Positions 18,106 through 26,287 of a stretch of 64,000 nucleotides of DNA are shown in pieces (the stretch's first letter is position 1; each line of letters opens with the position of its first letter). Under the pieces are notes generated by a model, which made no database searches, was not told the origin of the DNA, and saw only the letters and a list, made by a program, of their open reading frames with translations. Made by a program: the position numbers and the translations under genes. The DNA is taken from positions 52,060 through 116,059 of the forward strand of contig CAVXHJ010000029.1 of the NCBI GenBank assembly GCA_963761435.1. The letters are read 5' to 3'. The stretch is from Roseiarcus sp963761435 (GTDB lineage: Bacteria > Pseudomonadota > Alphaproteobacteria > Rhizobiales > Beijerinckiaceae).

Positions 18106-20013
18106 ATGACTGTCCTCGCTGGCGAAGTGGGCGCCGTATTCGCCATAGAGAATCGCGCAAGCGCGACGCTCAAGAGATTGATGGACGAATTTTATGCGCT
18201 TCAGGTTTCGATAGAAAAAGTCCAAACATCTATGCGGTCGCTGTCGACCTCGCCGGGCGGAATGACGGCGTTGGAGTCGCAGATGACGAAGATCGCGCAA
18301 GCTGCGGCGACGGTCGGCGATGAGACTGCGGCGGCCTTCATAAAAATCGACGCCTCTGCCGACAAAGCCGCTGTGAGCATGGCCCGCGTCGCCGACGCGA
18401 TGAAGGGCATCAGCGCGGAGGCGAAAGCTGTCGGCGGATCGAGCGTCGTGCTCGGCGCAGCTGGCGGCGGCCGCGGTCGCGGCGGCATGTTCCACGTTCG
18501 AGGCCCAGGCGCTTCTCTGCCCGGCGGGTCGCACATTACCGCGAGCGGCGGCGATGGCTTCTGGGGCTGGATCGCCGCAGCCGCGGCCGCAGTCGGCGTC
18601 AAAGACATTTTCCAAGCCGGTGGCGATCTTGAGACGCAGAAAAAGTTGCTCTCCGACAAGCTCGGCAGTCGCGGCTCGCAGTCCGACATTGACGGCGCCG
18701 TCGCCGCGGCATTGCGGTACTCGACCGACTCAACGGCTGGCGTCATCGGAACCACGCCCTCGGAGAACCTGAAAGGCATCCGCGAGCTTGTGTCAGTCAC
18801 GCCAACGCTCGCGGACGCGGAGGCGCTGTACGGCCCCATGATGCGTGTCTCAAAGGCGCTTGAGGAACTGAGCGGCGGCAAAAAGAAGGCCGACGAAACC
18901 ATGCCCATTCTGGCCAAGGCGCTCGAAAACCTTGGCGGCGGAATCGATCCTGTCACCCATCAACTCGATCCGGCGCGGATGCAGCGGGCTACCGACGAAG
19001 CGTTGAAAACCATCATCGCAGGCGGCGGCTTCATTGACGCCCAAGCGCTCTTTGGCCTCGCGAAACAGGCCGGCGGAATGGGGCGACTCAGCGAGCCGGG
19101 CAAGCTGTTCGACGAAGTCATTACGTCGCTGATCGACATGGGCGGACCGCGCACCGGCACAGCCTTGTCCGCAACCGGCCGTCAGTTCCTCGGCGACAAG
19201 ATGACAGTCCAGACCGCGCAGGAATTGACCGACCTTGGCCTTCTGCCCGAAGGCGGGTGGCGGAAGGCTGGCGGCACCGGAATCACGATGAATCCGGGAG
19301 TCGACATCAAAGGCGTGGATCAAATCAAATCGGGCGACATCGCGGGATGGTTTGTCAACACCATTGCGCCAGCGATCGAGGCAAAGTTCGGCTCCGGCAT
19401 GTCGACCGCGGACCTGAATTCAAGAGTCGTCAAAAATGTTTGGGCAGCAAACCGGACAGCGGCTCGCGCTCATGTTCCTCGCGAACGAAGCCCAACGCCA
19501 ACGCGACGTTGCGATCAAAAATGAAGTCGACCCGTCCGGCGCCTATCAGGGCATGATCGACAAAGACTTCGGCGCCAACGTAGGCAACCTTGGCTCGGCG
19601 ATCGTTGGCTTTGCTCAGATCGTGGGCGCCGCGAACATCCCGGCCGCGATCCTGGGATTGCAACTGATAACCAACGCGGTTCACGGCTTGACGAATCTCG
19701 CCGCCCAAATTCCGACAGCGGCGCAGATCGCCGACAATCCCGTTGCGCATTTCAACGAGGCGGCGGGCGCCGCGATATGGAACGCGATCCAAAAATTCGA
19801 CAACGCGATCCACGGCAAAGCGTTCGGCGGCGGTGCGCAGGCCGCGCCGATCGCCCCACGTCCCGAACGTCAAGGTCGATGTCTTCGTTGACAACGAACT
19901 AATCGCCTCGCAAATCGAGAGGATGGTCGAGGTCGGCCCTCCGCCTTCCCGGCTCGTCGGCCGGCGTTGACGGCGGCGCGAACCACATGCCTCCCGACGC
20001 CTACAATTTTTAG
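18106..20013 (+). pseudogene. Phage tail tape-measure protein, frameshifted near the C-terminus
   Basis: Sets tail length and helps DNA ejection. A frame of about 445 residues begins MTVLAGEVGAVFAIENRASA; it continues after shifts near 19440, 19862 and 19955 to a stop after MPPDAYNF. Typical features are an N-terminal helical repeat region (LMDEFYALQVSIEKVQTSMR), a Gly-rich loop, hydrophobic segments (FWGWIAAAAAAVG; AAILGLQLITNAVHGLTNLA) and overall Ala/Gly richness. The total of about 630 residues suggests a short to medium tail. Identified by composition and by its place after the G/GT gene. Confidence 0.7.
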
Positions 20014-20037
20014 CCGGTCCACGACGCCGACGAAATA

Positions 20038-20148
20038 ATGTCGGAGATTGTCGCCAAGCAACTCGTCGAGCACCTAGAGCGATCGGGATATCGTCGTTAT
20101 GAAGAAACCGCCAGCCGTCGGGCGCGGCGCTCGCGCGCGGATTCCTAG
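20038..20148 (+). CDS. Very small frame after the tape measure
   Basis: 36 codons (MSEIVAKQLVEHLERSGYRR and so on) with a helical, charged character. It may be a small tail gene or the start of one cut off by later rearrangement. No ribosome-binding site stands out. Confidence 0.25.
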   Translation: MSEIVAKQLVEHLERSGYRRYEETASRRARRSRADS

Positions 20149-20149
20149 T

Positions 20150-20890
20150 TTAACAGACGCTGCGTTCGATATCTCGAATTTGTATTCTATTTTGTTCAGG
20201 TATTGTTTTGATGATCTCCTGCACGGACTGCGCGAGATATGGGGTGGGCGAGATAAATACGAAACCACCCTTGGTCATTGACTTTACTTCAGAATACCAC
20301 CCTTCAGACCCAAGCTTGATATAAACCCAAAACGTTCTACCTCTTAAGCAATGCGAGCAGTTTACATAGGCGCTTCCAAAGATTAAGTCTCCGGCCTTAA
20401 CCAGCGGAACTATTTGCGGGCGCGAAAATAGTGCGATGGGTAGGGTTGAGCCTTTGGGCGCGAGAAAATCTAGTGCAGCGGCCGGAATTGGCAATGGATT
20501 GTGGCTATTTGGATTGTCAACATCCCAAACGGCTAAAGCCCAATTTACGTTTTCTGCAACGACGTTAGACAGAATTCTGGATTTGAATGTCTAACTCTTT
20601 CGGCCCGACGAAGCGCAGCGTTATGTCTGGATACTCGACGCCGGGGGCGAGAAAAAAGAATGCGAACGCCGCAATCCCGAAAACACCGCTCACACATAAG
20701 CCGACATGTCTTGCACGGCGAGGCATGTCGCGCCGATCCGTACGGCGCAAATCCAAAGAAAAGACTTACGGCCATAGCAAGAATGGCAAGAAACAGAGCT
20801 AAACCTTGTTGGAGCGTCCATCCCTTGGCGCGGACCCCTTTCAGCCGGGTAAGAGGGAATGATCGCGCCGACGGGAGTTGAACCCGCAGC
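20150..20890 (-). pseudogene. Membrane protein of unknown family, frameshifted
   Basis: Two hydrophobic helices (LQQGLALFLAILAMAVSLFF and VSGVFGIAAFAFFFLAPG) are followed by a soluble domain: YPDITLRFVGPKELDIQIQN, then VNWALAVWDVDNP, then SRPQIVPLVKAGDLIFGSAY, then GGFVFISPTPYLAQSVQEII. The parts are in different frames, with shifts near 20700 and 20580. The base composition is less GC-rich than its neighbours, which suggests foreign origin. The start codon is not identifiable; it must lie near 20850-20890. Confidence 0.45.
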
Positions 20891-20968
20891 CTCTCCGGCT
20901 GTATGGTCGTGGTGCGAAGCACGAGAATACATCGAAACCGAAGCGCTCGATCCATCGAGCTGCGGCGC
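20865..20968 (-). ncRNA. tRNA-like structure with an enlarged anticodon/variable region
   Basis: On the minus strand GCGCCG pairs with CGGCGC as an acceptor stem. GCTCGATGGATCGAGC forms a D-arm, and GCGGGTTCAACTCCCGT forms a T-arm with the conserved TTCAA. Between them lie about 60 bases instead of about 35, containing a nested hairpin (TCGTGCTTCGCACCACGA within TGTAT...ATACA). No encoded CCA. It is either a degenerate tRNA with an insertion or a phage tRNA-like element. Confidence 0.35.
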
Positions 20969-21025
20969 TGACGGGTGGCTATAGCGGAGACAGCCCCCCG
21001 GCAATTCCACTAATGAGATGAATTA

Positions 21026-21862
21026 GGGTCCGGACCCATAAAGTGGTTGGCATGATGTCCGGCTTGTGATTCACGGCTTCCGAAAGGAAGCGCTGATGAA
21101 TCGGGACCATTTCTGGCTGACGGACGATCAGTTTTCGAAGATCGAGCCGCATTTGCCGACGGACACGCGAGGCAAGGCGCGGGTGGACGATCGTCGGGTG
21201 ATCAGCGGGATCATCAATGTGTTGAGGTCCGGCGGTCGCTGGATCGACGCTCCACCAGAATACGGGCCGAGGAAAACCCTCTACAACCGCTATGTCCGCT
21301 GGGCGGCAAGAGGCGTCTGGGTCGACTTGTTCCACGCGCTTGCGCAGGCCGGAGGGCCGCCCGAGCAAGTCTTGATCGACAGCTCCGCCGTGAAGGCCCA
21401 TCGCTCGGCTTCGGGCGGAAAAGGGGGAGAAAAACCAGGCGATCGGTCGCTCGCGCGGGGGACGGACGACCAAAATCCATGCGTTGACGGACGCACAATG
21501 CCGTCCGCTCTCGTTCACACTCACAGGCGGCCAAGTCGCCGATTGCCGTGCGGGCGCGGAACTTTTGGCGCGGCTCCCGCCTTGCCAAATCCTGCACGCG
21601 GACAAGGGTTACGACTCGAACGCAATCCGCAGGCAAGTCGAGGGGCGCGGCGCGATCCCCAACATTCCGCCCAAAGCCAATCGCAAGTGGAAGAATTGCT
21701 TCTCGCCGTTCCTCTATCGAGCGCGCAACGCCATCGAGCGCATGTTCTGCCGCTTGAAAGACTTCAGGCGAGTAGCCACGCGCTATGACCGAAACGCCGC
21801 CAATTTCCTCGCCGCAGTCTGCATCGCCGCAACCGTCAGCTACTGGTTATGAGTCCGGACCC
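21026..21862 (+). mobile_element. IS5-family insertion sequence, 837 bp
   Basis: The terminal inverted repeats are GGGTCCGGACCCATAA on the left and, reversed, GGGTCCGGACTCATAA on the right, with one mismatch. A TA dinucleotide flanks both ends, consistent with TA target duplication. The single transposase is split over two overlapping frames. The element lies inside the tRNA-Thr island, after the tail genes. Size, end structure and split transposase fit the IS427-like group of IS5. Confidence 0.85.
21096..21852 (+). CDS. IS5-family transposase in two overlapping frames
   Basis: DDE transposase of about 250 residues. The first frame begins MNRDHFWLTDDQFSKIEPHL and includes the first catalytic Asp in QVLIDSSAVKAHR. 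Near 21425-21450, in AAAAGGGGGAGAAAAA, reading must move to the +1 frame to continue as GRSRGGRTTKIHALTD, ADKGYDSNAIRRQ (second Asp) and RNAIERMFCRLKDFRR (Glu), ending TVSYWL. The split in an A/G run is typical of programmed frameshifting in this family. All three catalytic residues are present. The ATG has AAGGAAG upstream. Confidence 0.85.
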
Positions 21863-21950
21863 TAGGAACGCCCAAATCGCACTAATAAAGATCGCGGTGC
21901 GGTGCGGAATTAACCACGAATTCATAACGGCGGCGCGAATTGATCTTTTG

Positions 21951-22248
21951 TCAAATTCTGACAAAGCGAGCTTCGTTGCGCGTACCGTCATCGGCTCGAT
22001 AGTCGTTCCAAGCGCCTCCACAAATAAGTTGAGTTAGAGACCAACTCACACTCTCGCCAGCTCGCAGGATCACGTCGCTGTAGCTCTCGCCCGGCTCGCG
22101 CATCTGACCGAAGTCGATCGACGAACTTGCGATCGAGCCAGATGCGAATGAGGCCGTCGCCACCCGGCGCCGGCGCGTCATCTATCCGGGGTAACAGCGA
22201 CGCCTTGATAGCCTCGTGGGCCTCGGCGGTAATTGTGATCGCGACCAT
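21951..22248 (-). pseudogene. Small protein of the XRE-linked module, copy 1, frameshifted
   Basis: It begins MVAITITAEAHEAIKASLLP, then GGDGLIRIWLDRKFVDRL. After a shift near 22120 it reads QMREPGESYSDVILRAGE. The layout (a beta-hairpin start, a linker, then a GESYSDVILR tail) resembles small antitoxin-like proteins seen next to XRE regulators in alphaproteobacteria. It follows the XRE gene by 57 bases in the same direction. A second degenerate copy lies at 23547-23807. Function unknown; toxin-antitoxin role is a guess. Confidence 0.5.
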
Positions 22249-22304
22249 GACTCTAAACTGGCCAATCGCCGCGCTGTTCCTGAGTGATTCTGCGATCCAG
22301 CGTG

Positions 22305-22532
22305 CTAGTCCAGCGGCCGTTTGAGCCTCACACCCACCCCGTCACCGCTCTCGACAAAGATCACGCCCGCTTCTTCCAGCGCCGAGCGCATCGCCTGAAC
22401 GGTTCGCGGCTTCATTACCTCGCCGGCCTCGAATCTCGTCACGGCGTCCTCGCCGACCTGCGACATGCGCGCCAAGTCTCGCACGCCCCATTCGAGCATC
22501 GCCCGCGCCGCTCTGCATTGTACGGCCATCAT
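22305..22532 (-). CDS. XRE-family transcriptional regulator
   Basis: 75 residues, essentially one helix-turn-helix: AARAMLEWGVRDLARMSQVG, then EDAVTRFEAGEVMKPRTVQA, then ALEEAGVIFVESGDGVGVRL. The ending (EEAGV-F-...-GVRL) is a common signature of small standalone XRE proteins. It is divergent from the repeat element and small gene to its right, and could repress from the GCAAG/CTTGC-rich repeat at 22635-22737. Confidence 0.8.
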   Translation of the reverse strand: MMAVQCRAARAMLEWGVRDLARMSQVGEDAVTRFEAGEVMKPRTVQAMRSALEEAGVIFVESGDGVGVRLKRPLD

Positions 22533-22634
22533 TGTACGGCCATCGTCGGTTCAGAGTCCTGAGCGAGTGTACACCAGACCCAGCGGCTCGCCGCGTGCGG
22601 TTTTCGTTTGCAAGCTGATGCAAGCGCGCTTGCA

Positions 22635-22737
22635 AGTCACTTGCGAAATCGGCGGCGCACTCTAAACAATTCAACGGTCTACGCCGCACTATCCGCTTGC
22701 ATTTTCCCGCAAGCGCAGTGCAAGCGTAACTATTTGA
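22635..22737 (+). repeat. 103-bp dispersed repeat rich in GCAAG/CTTGC, copy A
   Basis: It shares with 25245-25347 the blocks AGTCACTTGCG, AAATCGGCGGCGC, TTCAACGG, GCCGC, GCAAG and GTAACTATTTGA in the same order and length. Additional GCAAGC words extend upstream to about 22613. Each copy lies shortly before a small plus-strand gene. Likely a regulatory region with repeated operator boxes. Confidence 0.7.
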
Positions 22738-22807
22738 TAAATCACGAGAAAAGTCTTGATCGTCGCGCGGCGATGTCGTATCGTTCTGGCGTAGAATGGA
22801 GGACGAT

Positions 22808-23078
22808 ATGAACGCCGAAGCATTGCTTGAAGGACTCGCCGCGCAGCGCGAAGCCGCCATCGCCCGATACGATTTCGGCGGCGGATCGAATGACGACAGT
22901 CGAGGCACTGACGGCCGCGATGGCCGCCCTTCGGACGCCATCGCCGACCGGCGCGCAAATCAAGCTGTACGCCCTAGCCCGCGATACGCCGATCACGGCT
23001 CGGTTTGTCGAGGAAATGACGGACAGCGACAGAGCGCTTGCGGCCAGCGTCATGCGGGACATGCTCGCCCTCGCCTGA
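22808..23078 (+). pseudogene. Small hypothetical protein downstream of repeat A
   Basis: The ATG after GGAGGACGAT gives MNAEALLEGLAAQREAAIAR. A shift near 22885 joins it to MTTVEALTAAMAALRTPSPT, then ALARDTPITARFVEEMTDSD, ending MRDMLALA. The second part could also start at its own ATG (22890). Predicted helical. No family recognised. It pairs in context with the gene after repeat B (25393). Confidence 0.45.
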
Positions 23079-23273
23079 TACGCGCCCGCCGATCGTCAAG
23101 CGCCGCATACCATCGTCGATCATCGGAAACGAAGCGCCGCGGGCTGAATAGAGCGCGGGCGATTTTGCGCCGAGCCGTGCATTGTGCTGCGACTGCGGAC
23201 GATACGTAGCAGGTTGGCGTCGTGTTAGTATGGCAGGTCCTCAAGAAGAGGCGCCAGCGGGAAGGAAAACGCC

Positions 23274-23567
23274 ATGCCGGTCTACGTCACGCTTCTCCGG
23301 TTCACCGAGAGAGGGATTCACCACGTCAAGGACACGGTCAAACGGTCGGAGGCATACAGGAAACGAGCCAAGAAGCACCGCGCGACCGTCAAGGAGATCA
23401 TCTGGACCCAAGGCGCGCACGACATTGTAACGATTGTCGAGGCCCCCGACGACGAAACGGCTTCGGCCTTCATCTTGAGCGCGGATGAACTTGGCAATGT
23501 TCGCAGCGAGACCCTGCGCGGCTTCACGGCTGCCGAAATGGAAAAATTACTCGCCAAGGTCGACTAG
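23274..23567 (+). CDS. GYD-domain protein
   Basis: 97 residues covering a complete GYD domain: MPVYVTLLRFTERGIHHVKD, then REAYRK-like helix SEAYRKRAKKHRATVKEIIW, then TQGAHDIVTIVEAPDDETAS, then NVRSETLRGFTAAEMEKLL. The family is a ferredoxin-like fold of unknown biochemical role, usually chromosomal, so it is cargo here. The ATG is preceded by GGAAGGAAA. It ends just before a strong terminator. Confidence 0.85.
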   Translation: MPVYVTLLRFTERGIHHVKDTVKRSEAYRKRAKKHRATVKEIIWTQGAHDIVTIVEAPDDETASAFILSADELGNVRSETLRGFTAAEMEKLLAKVD

Positions 23568-23807
23568 CGACTTGTCGTGTCGCCCGCTTCGGTTCGCCGC
23601 GGCGGGCGTTTTCATTTTGCCGGTCACGGCAGAAGCGCCGCGGCTGGTAGAGGCCGCGCATCCTCGCCAGCCGGTCGACGAAGCTTTCGATAGAGCCAGA
23701 TTCGGACATTGCCCCGACCGTCCGGCCGGGCCGGCGACGAGCTCCGAGGCTGGCAGCGTGGCCCGAATGGCCCAATAGGCTTCCGCTGTGATCGAGATCG
23801 CGATCAT
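23547..23807 (-). pseudogene. Small protein of the XRE-linked module, copy 2, degenerate
   Basis: The start, MIAISITAEAYWAIRATLPA, aligns with copy 1 at 21951-22248. After about 30 residues the frame is lost and continues in another register as SGSIESFVDRLARMRGLYQP. The GESYSDVILR tail is missing. The start overlaps the stop of the XRE remnant (GATGA), so the two were translated together. It runs into the terminator of the GYD gene on the other strand, so the true end is uncertain. Confidence 0.45.
23581..23612 (+). terminator. Terminator after the GYD gene
   Basis: Stem CGCCCGC / GCGGGCG with a 14-base loop, followed by TTTTCATTTT. A hairpin of the same 28-base size and nearly the same loop recurs at 25622-25649, after the gene following repeat B. 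Confidence 0.75.
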
Positions 23808-23970
23808 CGCCTCGCCAGCTTGACTCCAGCATCGGGCAGGAACTCGACGCCAGCGGATTCCAGCGCGGCCTTGATGGCGTCGACCGTGCGGGGTTTCAAC
23901 GGCGCTCCGCCCTCGAAGCGTACGATCGTATCCGTCGCGACGCTCACCTTCGGGTTGTGGTTCCATAGGA
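23804..23970 (-). pseudogene. XRE regulator remnant, N-terminus lost
   Basis: The C-terminal half of a small XRE protein: VSVATDTIVRFEGGAPLKPR, then TVDAIKAALESAGVEFLPDA, ending GVKLARR. It is clearly related to the XRE gene at 22305-22532. The first helix-turn-helix residues are missing or out of frame. It overlaps the downstream small protein by four bases. Confidence 0.55.
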
Positions 23971-24021
23971 TCGCCGTCTTTTCGGCAGATGACGGGACCG
24001 CGAAAGCTATGGAGACGCCTC

Positions 24022-24310
24022 ATGTTCGCAGTCATTCGTCACTACCAGTTTAATCCAAAGGACAGTGCGGAGATCTGACCGCCGGGTACGCTTGGACTTC
24101 GTGCCAATCATCAAGAAGGCGAAGGGCTTCGTGCGCTACTATTGGCTTGACACTGGGAAGGGCGAGGGCGCGTCCCTCGGGGTCTTTAATGACAAAGCTG
24201 GCGCTGATAAGTCGGTGCATCTAGCTGCGGACTACGTACGAGAGCATCTATCTAAACTTCTCACTCAGAAACCCGAGATTATCGAAGGGCCAATCAAGGC
24301 GCACGATTGA
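24022..24310 (+). pseudogene. Small monooxygenase-like (ABM fold) protein, one frameshift
   Basis: The ATG start gives MFAVIRHYQFNPKDSAEI. After a single-base shift near 24076 the frame continues RRVRLDFVPIIKKAKGFVRY, YWLDTGKGEGASLGVFNDKA and AADYVREHLSKLL. This is the layout of dimeric alpha/beta-barrel proteins of the antibiotic-biosynthesis-monooxygenase type. About 95 residues, and cargo in the island. The shift is one base, so the gene may be intact in the cell. Confidence 0.6.
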
Positions 24311-24393
24311 GCGCCAAACGGCGCTCGTTGCTCGGACCTGAAACAGAAAGGCCGCCTCGCGGTGGCCCATCCGATCTTCGATGTAGTGACGGG

Positions 24394-25096
24394 TCAGACC
24401 GCGATCGACCGGGGCTTGCGCGATTTCCGATAACCGACGTATCCAAGCCCCGCGAAGCCGAGCAGCATCATCGCCCAGGTGGAGGGCTCGGGAACCGGCG
24501 CCGGTAGAGCGGAGGAAACGGTCAGGAAGGCGACATAGTCCTGTCCCGCGACTAGACTGATATTTGGAAGCGTGTTGACGTTCGCGTCGAAACCGCCGAC
24601 GTTACTCACAAAAGACGCTTGTTCGTGCAGCAATGTAACCGGTACGTCGCCAATCGGGTCCCACGTTGCAAGAACAAATGTAGCGTTCGTCCCTGGCAAC
24701 GTGTTTTGGATGACGAAGTCAAACTCGCTCAAGGTCGCATTGTCCGGGGCGACGAACCACTCACCGTAGCTCGTTGTTTCCGGCTCGCCGAACGAACCGA
24801 TAACGCCGTTGTCTGCTGTGTTCGAGAAGCTACCGGCTGCGCCAAGGTTCGCACTATAGACCATGTAGTCGCTGAATGAGGACAAATCAGTCCAAGGACC
24901 ATTGCTAAATGGGTTGCCGCCCAAAGAATTTAGAAAGACTGCGCCGCCGCCTAAACCACCGCTCTCGGAACTGAGCGCCCAGCTGGACAGGGAGACGGCA
25001 TTGGTAACGTAGTCCGCCCGCGCCTCGCCCGCATTGGCGAGCAAAAACACCGCGGCGGCGCACAAGGGTTATGCGATTGGTCTTAATTCCCGTCAT
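24394..25096 (-). pseudogene. PEP-CTERM-sorted secreted protein, one indel in the signal peptide
   Basis: C-terminal sorting signal: PEPSTWAMMLLGFAGLGYVG followed by YRKSRK, the PEP-CTERM tripartite motif (PEP, hydrophobic helix, basic tail). Such proteins are processed by exosortase and exported. The N-terminus is a signal peptide starting MTGIKTNRITL; an extra C near 25066 separates it from CAAAVFLLANAGEARAD. The body (about 190 residues, rich in Ser/Asn/Gly, with SDYMVYSANLGAAGSFSNTA) looks like an extracellular beta domain. No exosortase gene lies in this window. Located in the island and read opposite to most of it. Confidence 0.8.
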
Positions 25097-25244
25097 TTTT
25101 GTCCCCCAAAAAATAATTCAGGATTTCGGGCCGACGCCGCCGCACTCTCGGCCAAATCAGGGGTTAAGTCAATTCGCCGGTTGGGGGAGCCGCTGGCTAT
25201 GGCCTGGACGCGGTCGCCACCAAAGGGCGCAAGCAATTGCCGCG

Positions 25245-25347
25245 AGTCACTTGCGCGAAATCGGCGGCGCGCTCAAACATTTCAACGGGCTATGCCGCAA
25301 GTCGCTTGCGTTTCCTTGCAAGCCAAATCGCAAGTGTAACTATTTGA
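25245..25347 (+). repeat. 103-bp dispersed repeat rich in GCAAG/CTTGC, copy B
   Basis: Same length and block order as copy A (22635-22737): AGTCACTTGCG, AAATCGGCGGCGC, TTCAACGG, GCCGCAAG, then GTAACTATTTGA. Lies between the PEP-CTERM gene and the small gene at 25393. Confidence 0.7.
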
Positions 25348-25392
25348 CGCTCGGCGCGCTCCTCGTGGCGACCTCAACCAAGGAGTCCCCCA

Positions 25393-25602
25393 ATGATGCT
25401 CACGAACCTCGCCACTCAACTACTCGGCGCCGCCGCCCGCCTAGATGCGATAGACCCCGACGCCGAGCCGACACCGGACGATGGTTTCGCCGCCGCAATG
25501 AGCGCCTTCGATGACGTGCTCGAAGCGATCGAGAAGGCGTTAGGCCGGGGGCCGGGCGTCTATATTTGCGCTGACGGCAGCGTGAAGATCGCCGCCGCCT
25601 GA
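25393..25602 (+). CDS. Small hypothetical protein downstream of repeat B
   Basis: 69 residues: MMLTNLATQLLGAAARLDAI, then DDGFAAAMSAFDDVLEAIEK, ending VYICADGSVKIAAA. Mostly helical with an acidic face and a short beta end. It lies 45 bases after the repeat and is followed by a strong terminator, so it is a self-contained transcription unit. An AAGGAG motif lies just before the start. No family recognised. Confidence 0.5.
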   Translation: MMLTNLATQLLGAAARLDAIDPDAEPTPDDGFAAAMSAFDDVLEAIEKALGRGPGVYICADGSVKIAAA

Positions 25603-25621
25603 TACTGGACTGGCACGACTG

Positions 25622-25655
25622 CGCCCGCTCCGGTTCGCCGAGGCGGGCGATTTCG
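25622..25655 (+). terminator. Terminator after the small gene
   Basis: Stem CGCCCGC / GCGGGCG with a 14-base loop, then ATTTCGTTTT. Nearly identical to the terminator at 23581. Confidence 0.7.
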
Positions 25656-25764
25656 TTTTCGAGGCTCGCAGGCGAGGCCACGCGCTGGCCTTGCTCGATC
25701 GGCGAAGGGAATGATCCCGGCCGCTCGCCATCCGCGCCAGCAAGGCTCCTAGAGGCTTGGCGCG

Positions 25765-25792
25765 TGTGCCCTCTTTTGTGCCCGCTGTGCCC
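25765..25792. promoter_or_regulatory. Possible integrase arm-type sites, right end
   Basis: Three TGTGCCC words lie 9-12 bases apart about 110 bases inside attR. Left-end counterparts read TGTACCC. The role is inferred from position and repetition. Confidence 0.35.
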
Positions 25793-25902
25793 GCGTCAGG
25801 CGCGTCTATCGCGCGATTCGCGCTGATTTCAGTAGCCCGGAAACGCCGGAAAACACAGGGGAACTCCAGAGGAATCTGCCAGTTTCCGCAATTCGTCAGT
25901 TT

Positions 25903-25952
25903 CGGTTTTGTAAACCGTGGGTCGGGGGTTCGAAGTCCCTCAACCGGCACCA
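25903..25952 (+). repeat. attR: duplicated tRNA-Thr 3' end
   Basis: 50 bases matching the tRNA-Thr gene from the anticodon stem through CCA, with one extra A in the T-loop region. The 5' part of the tRNA is absent here, so this copy is not a functional tRNA. It marks the right end of the island. Confidence 0.9.
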
Positions 25953-25997
25953 TCGACGCCATTTGTCCGGCCCGGACAGATGGGTGACAGTCTGTAC

Positions 25998-26217
25998 CTA
26001 AGACATGGGTGACAGCCTTGGGCCGAACGGGTTGTCGAGGGGTTGGAAGGTTTTCTGCTCCAGATCGATGAAGCCGAGATCGTAGCTCATGAAGCTGAGG
26101 ATCCAAATGCCTTCGTCGACTTCCTTGGTTCCGAGCCTTTGGCGGGCGAGGACGGTTGAGACGTTGATGCGTTTTCGATGCATGCAGATGCGGTCGGTAA
26201 CGGTGAGGGTGTCGGTA
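25998..26217 (-). pseudogene. C-terminal remnant of an IS481-family transposase
   Basis: The frame RINVSTVLARQRLGTKEVDE, GIWILSFMSYDLGFIDLEQK, then PLDNPFGPRLSPMS-stop is the characteristic C-terminus of IS481-type transposases. Beyond the stop, repeated TGGGTGACAG words look like the IS end. The catalytic core is gone. Confidence 0.7.
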
Positions 26218-26287
26218 GCACACGATATGTCCGGTTTAGGTAGCGCACGATCTGTCCGGTAGTCCGGCCCTTTTTGGAGGGGTTGGG

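Larger units (their letters stand above)
8414..25952. mobile_element. Integrative element (prophage remnant/genomic island) in tRNA-Thr
   Basis: The 49-bp 3' end of the tRNA-Thr gene is repeated at the right end (50 bp, one extra A), and a tyrosine integrase lies next to the intact tRNA. Together these define attL and attR. Contents: integration and replication genes (integrase, HTH/excisionase-like, P4/D5 primase-helicase), a resolvase, a tail gene cluster, an IS5-family element, XRE modules and cargo. No capsid, portal or terminase gene was recognised, so this is not a complete phage. Many frames are broken, which suggests decay, sequence errors, or both. Confidence 0.85.

Noticed and set aside
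25757..25987. Plus-strand frame across attR
   Set aside because: It reads through the duplicated tRNA end; no homology signal.
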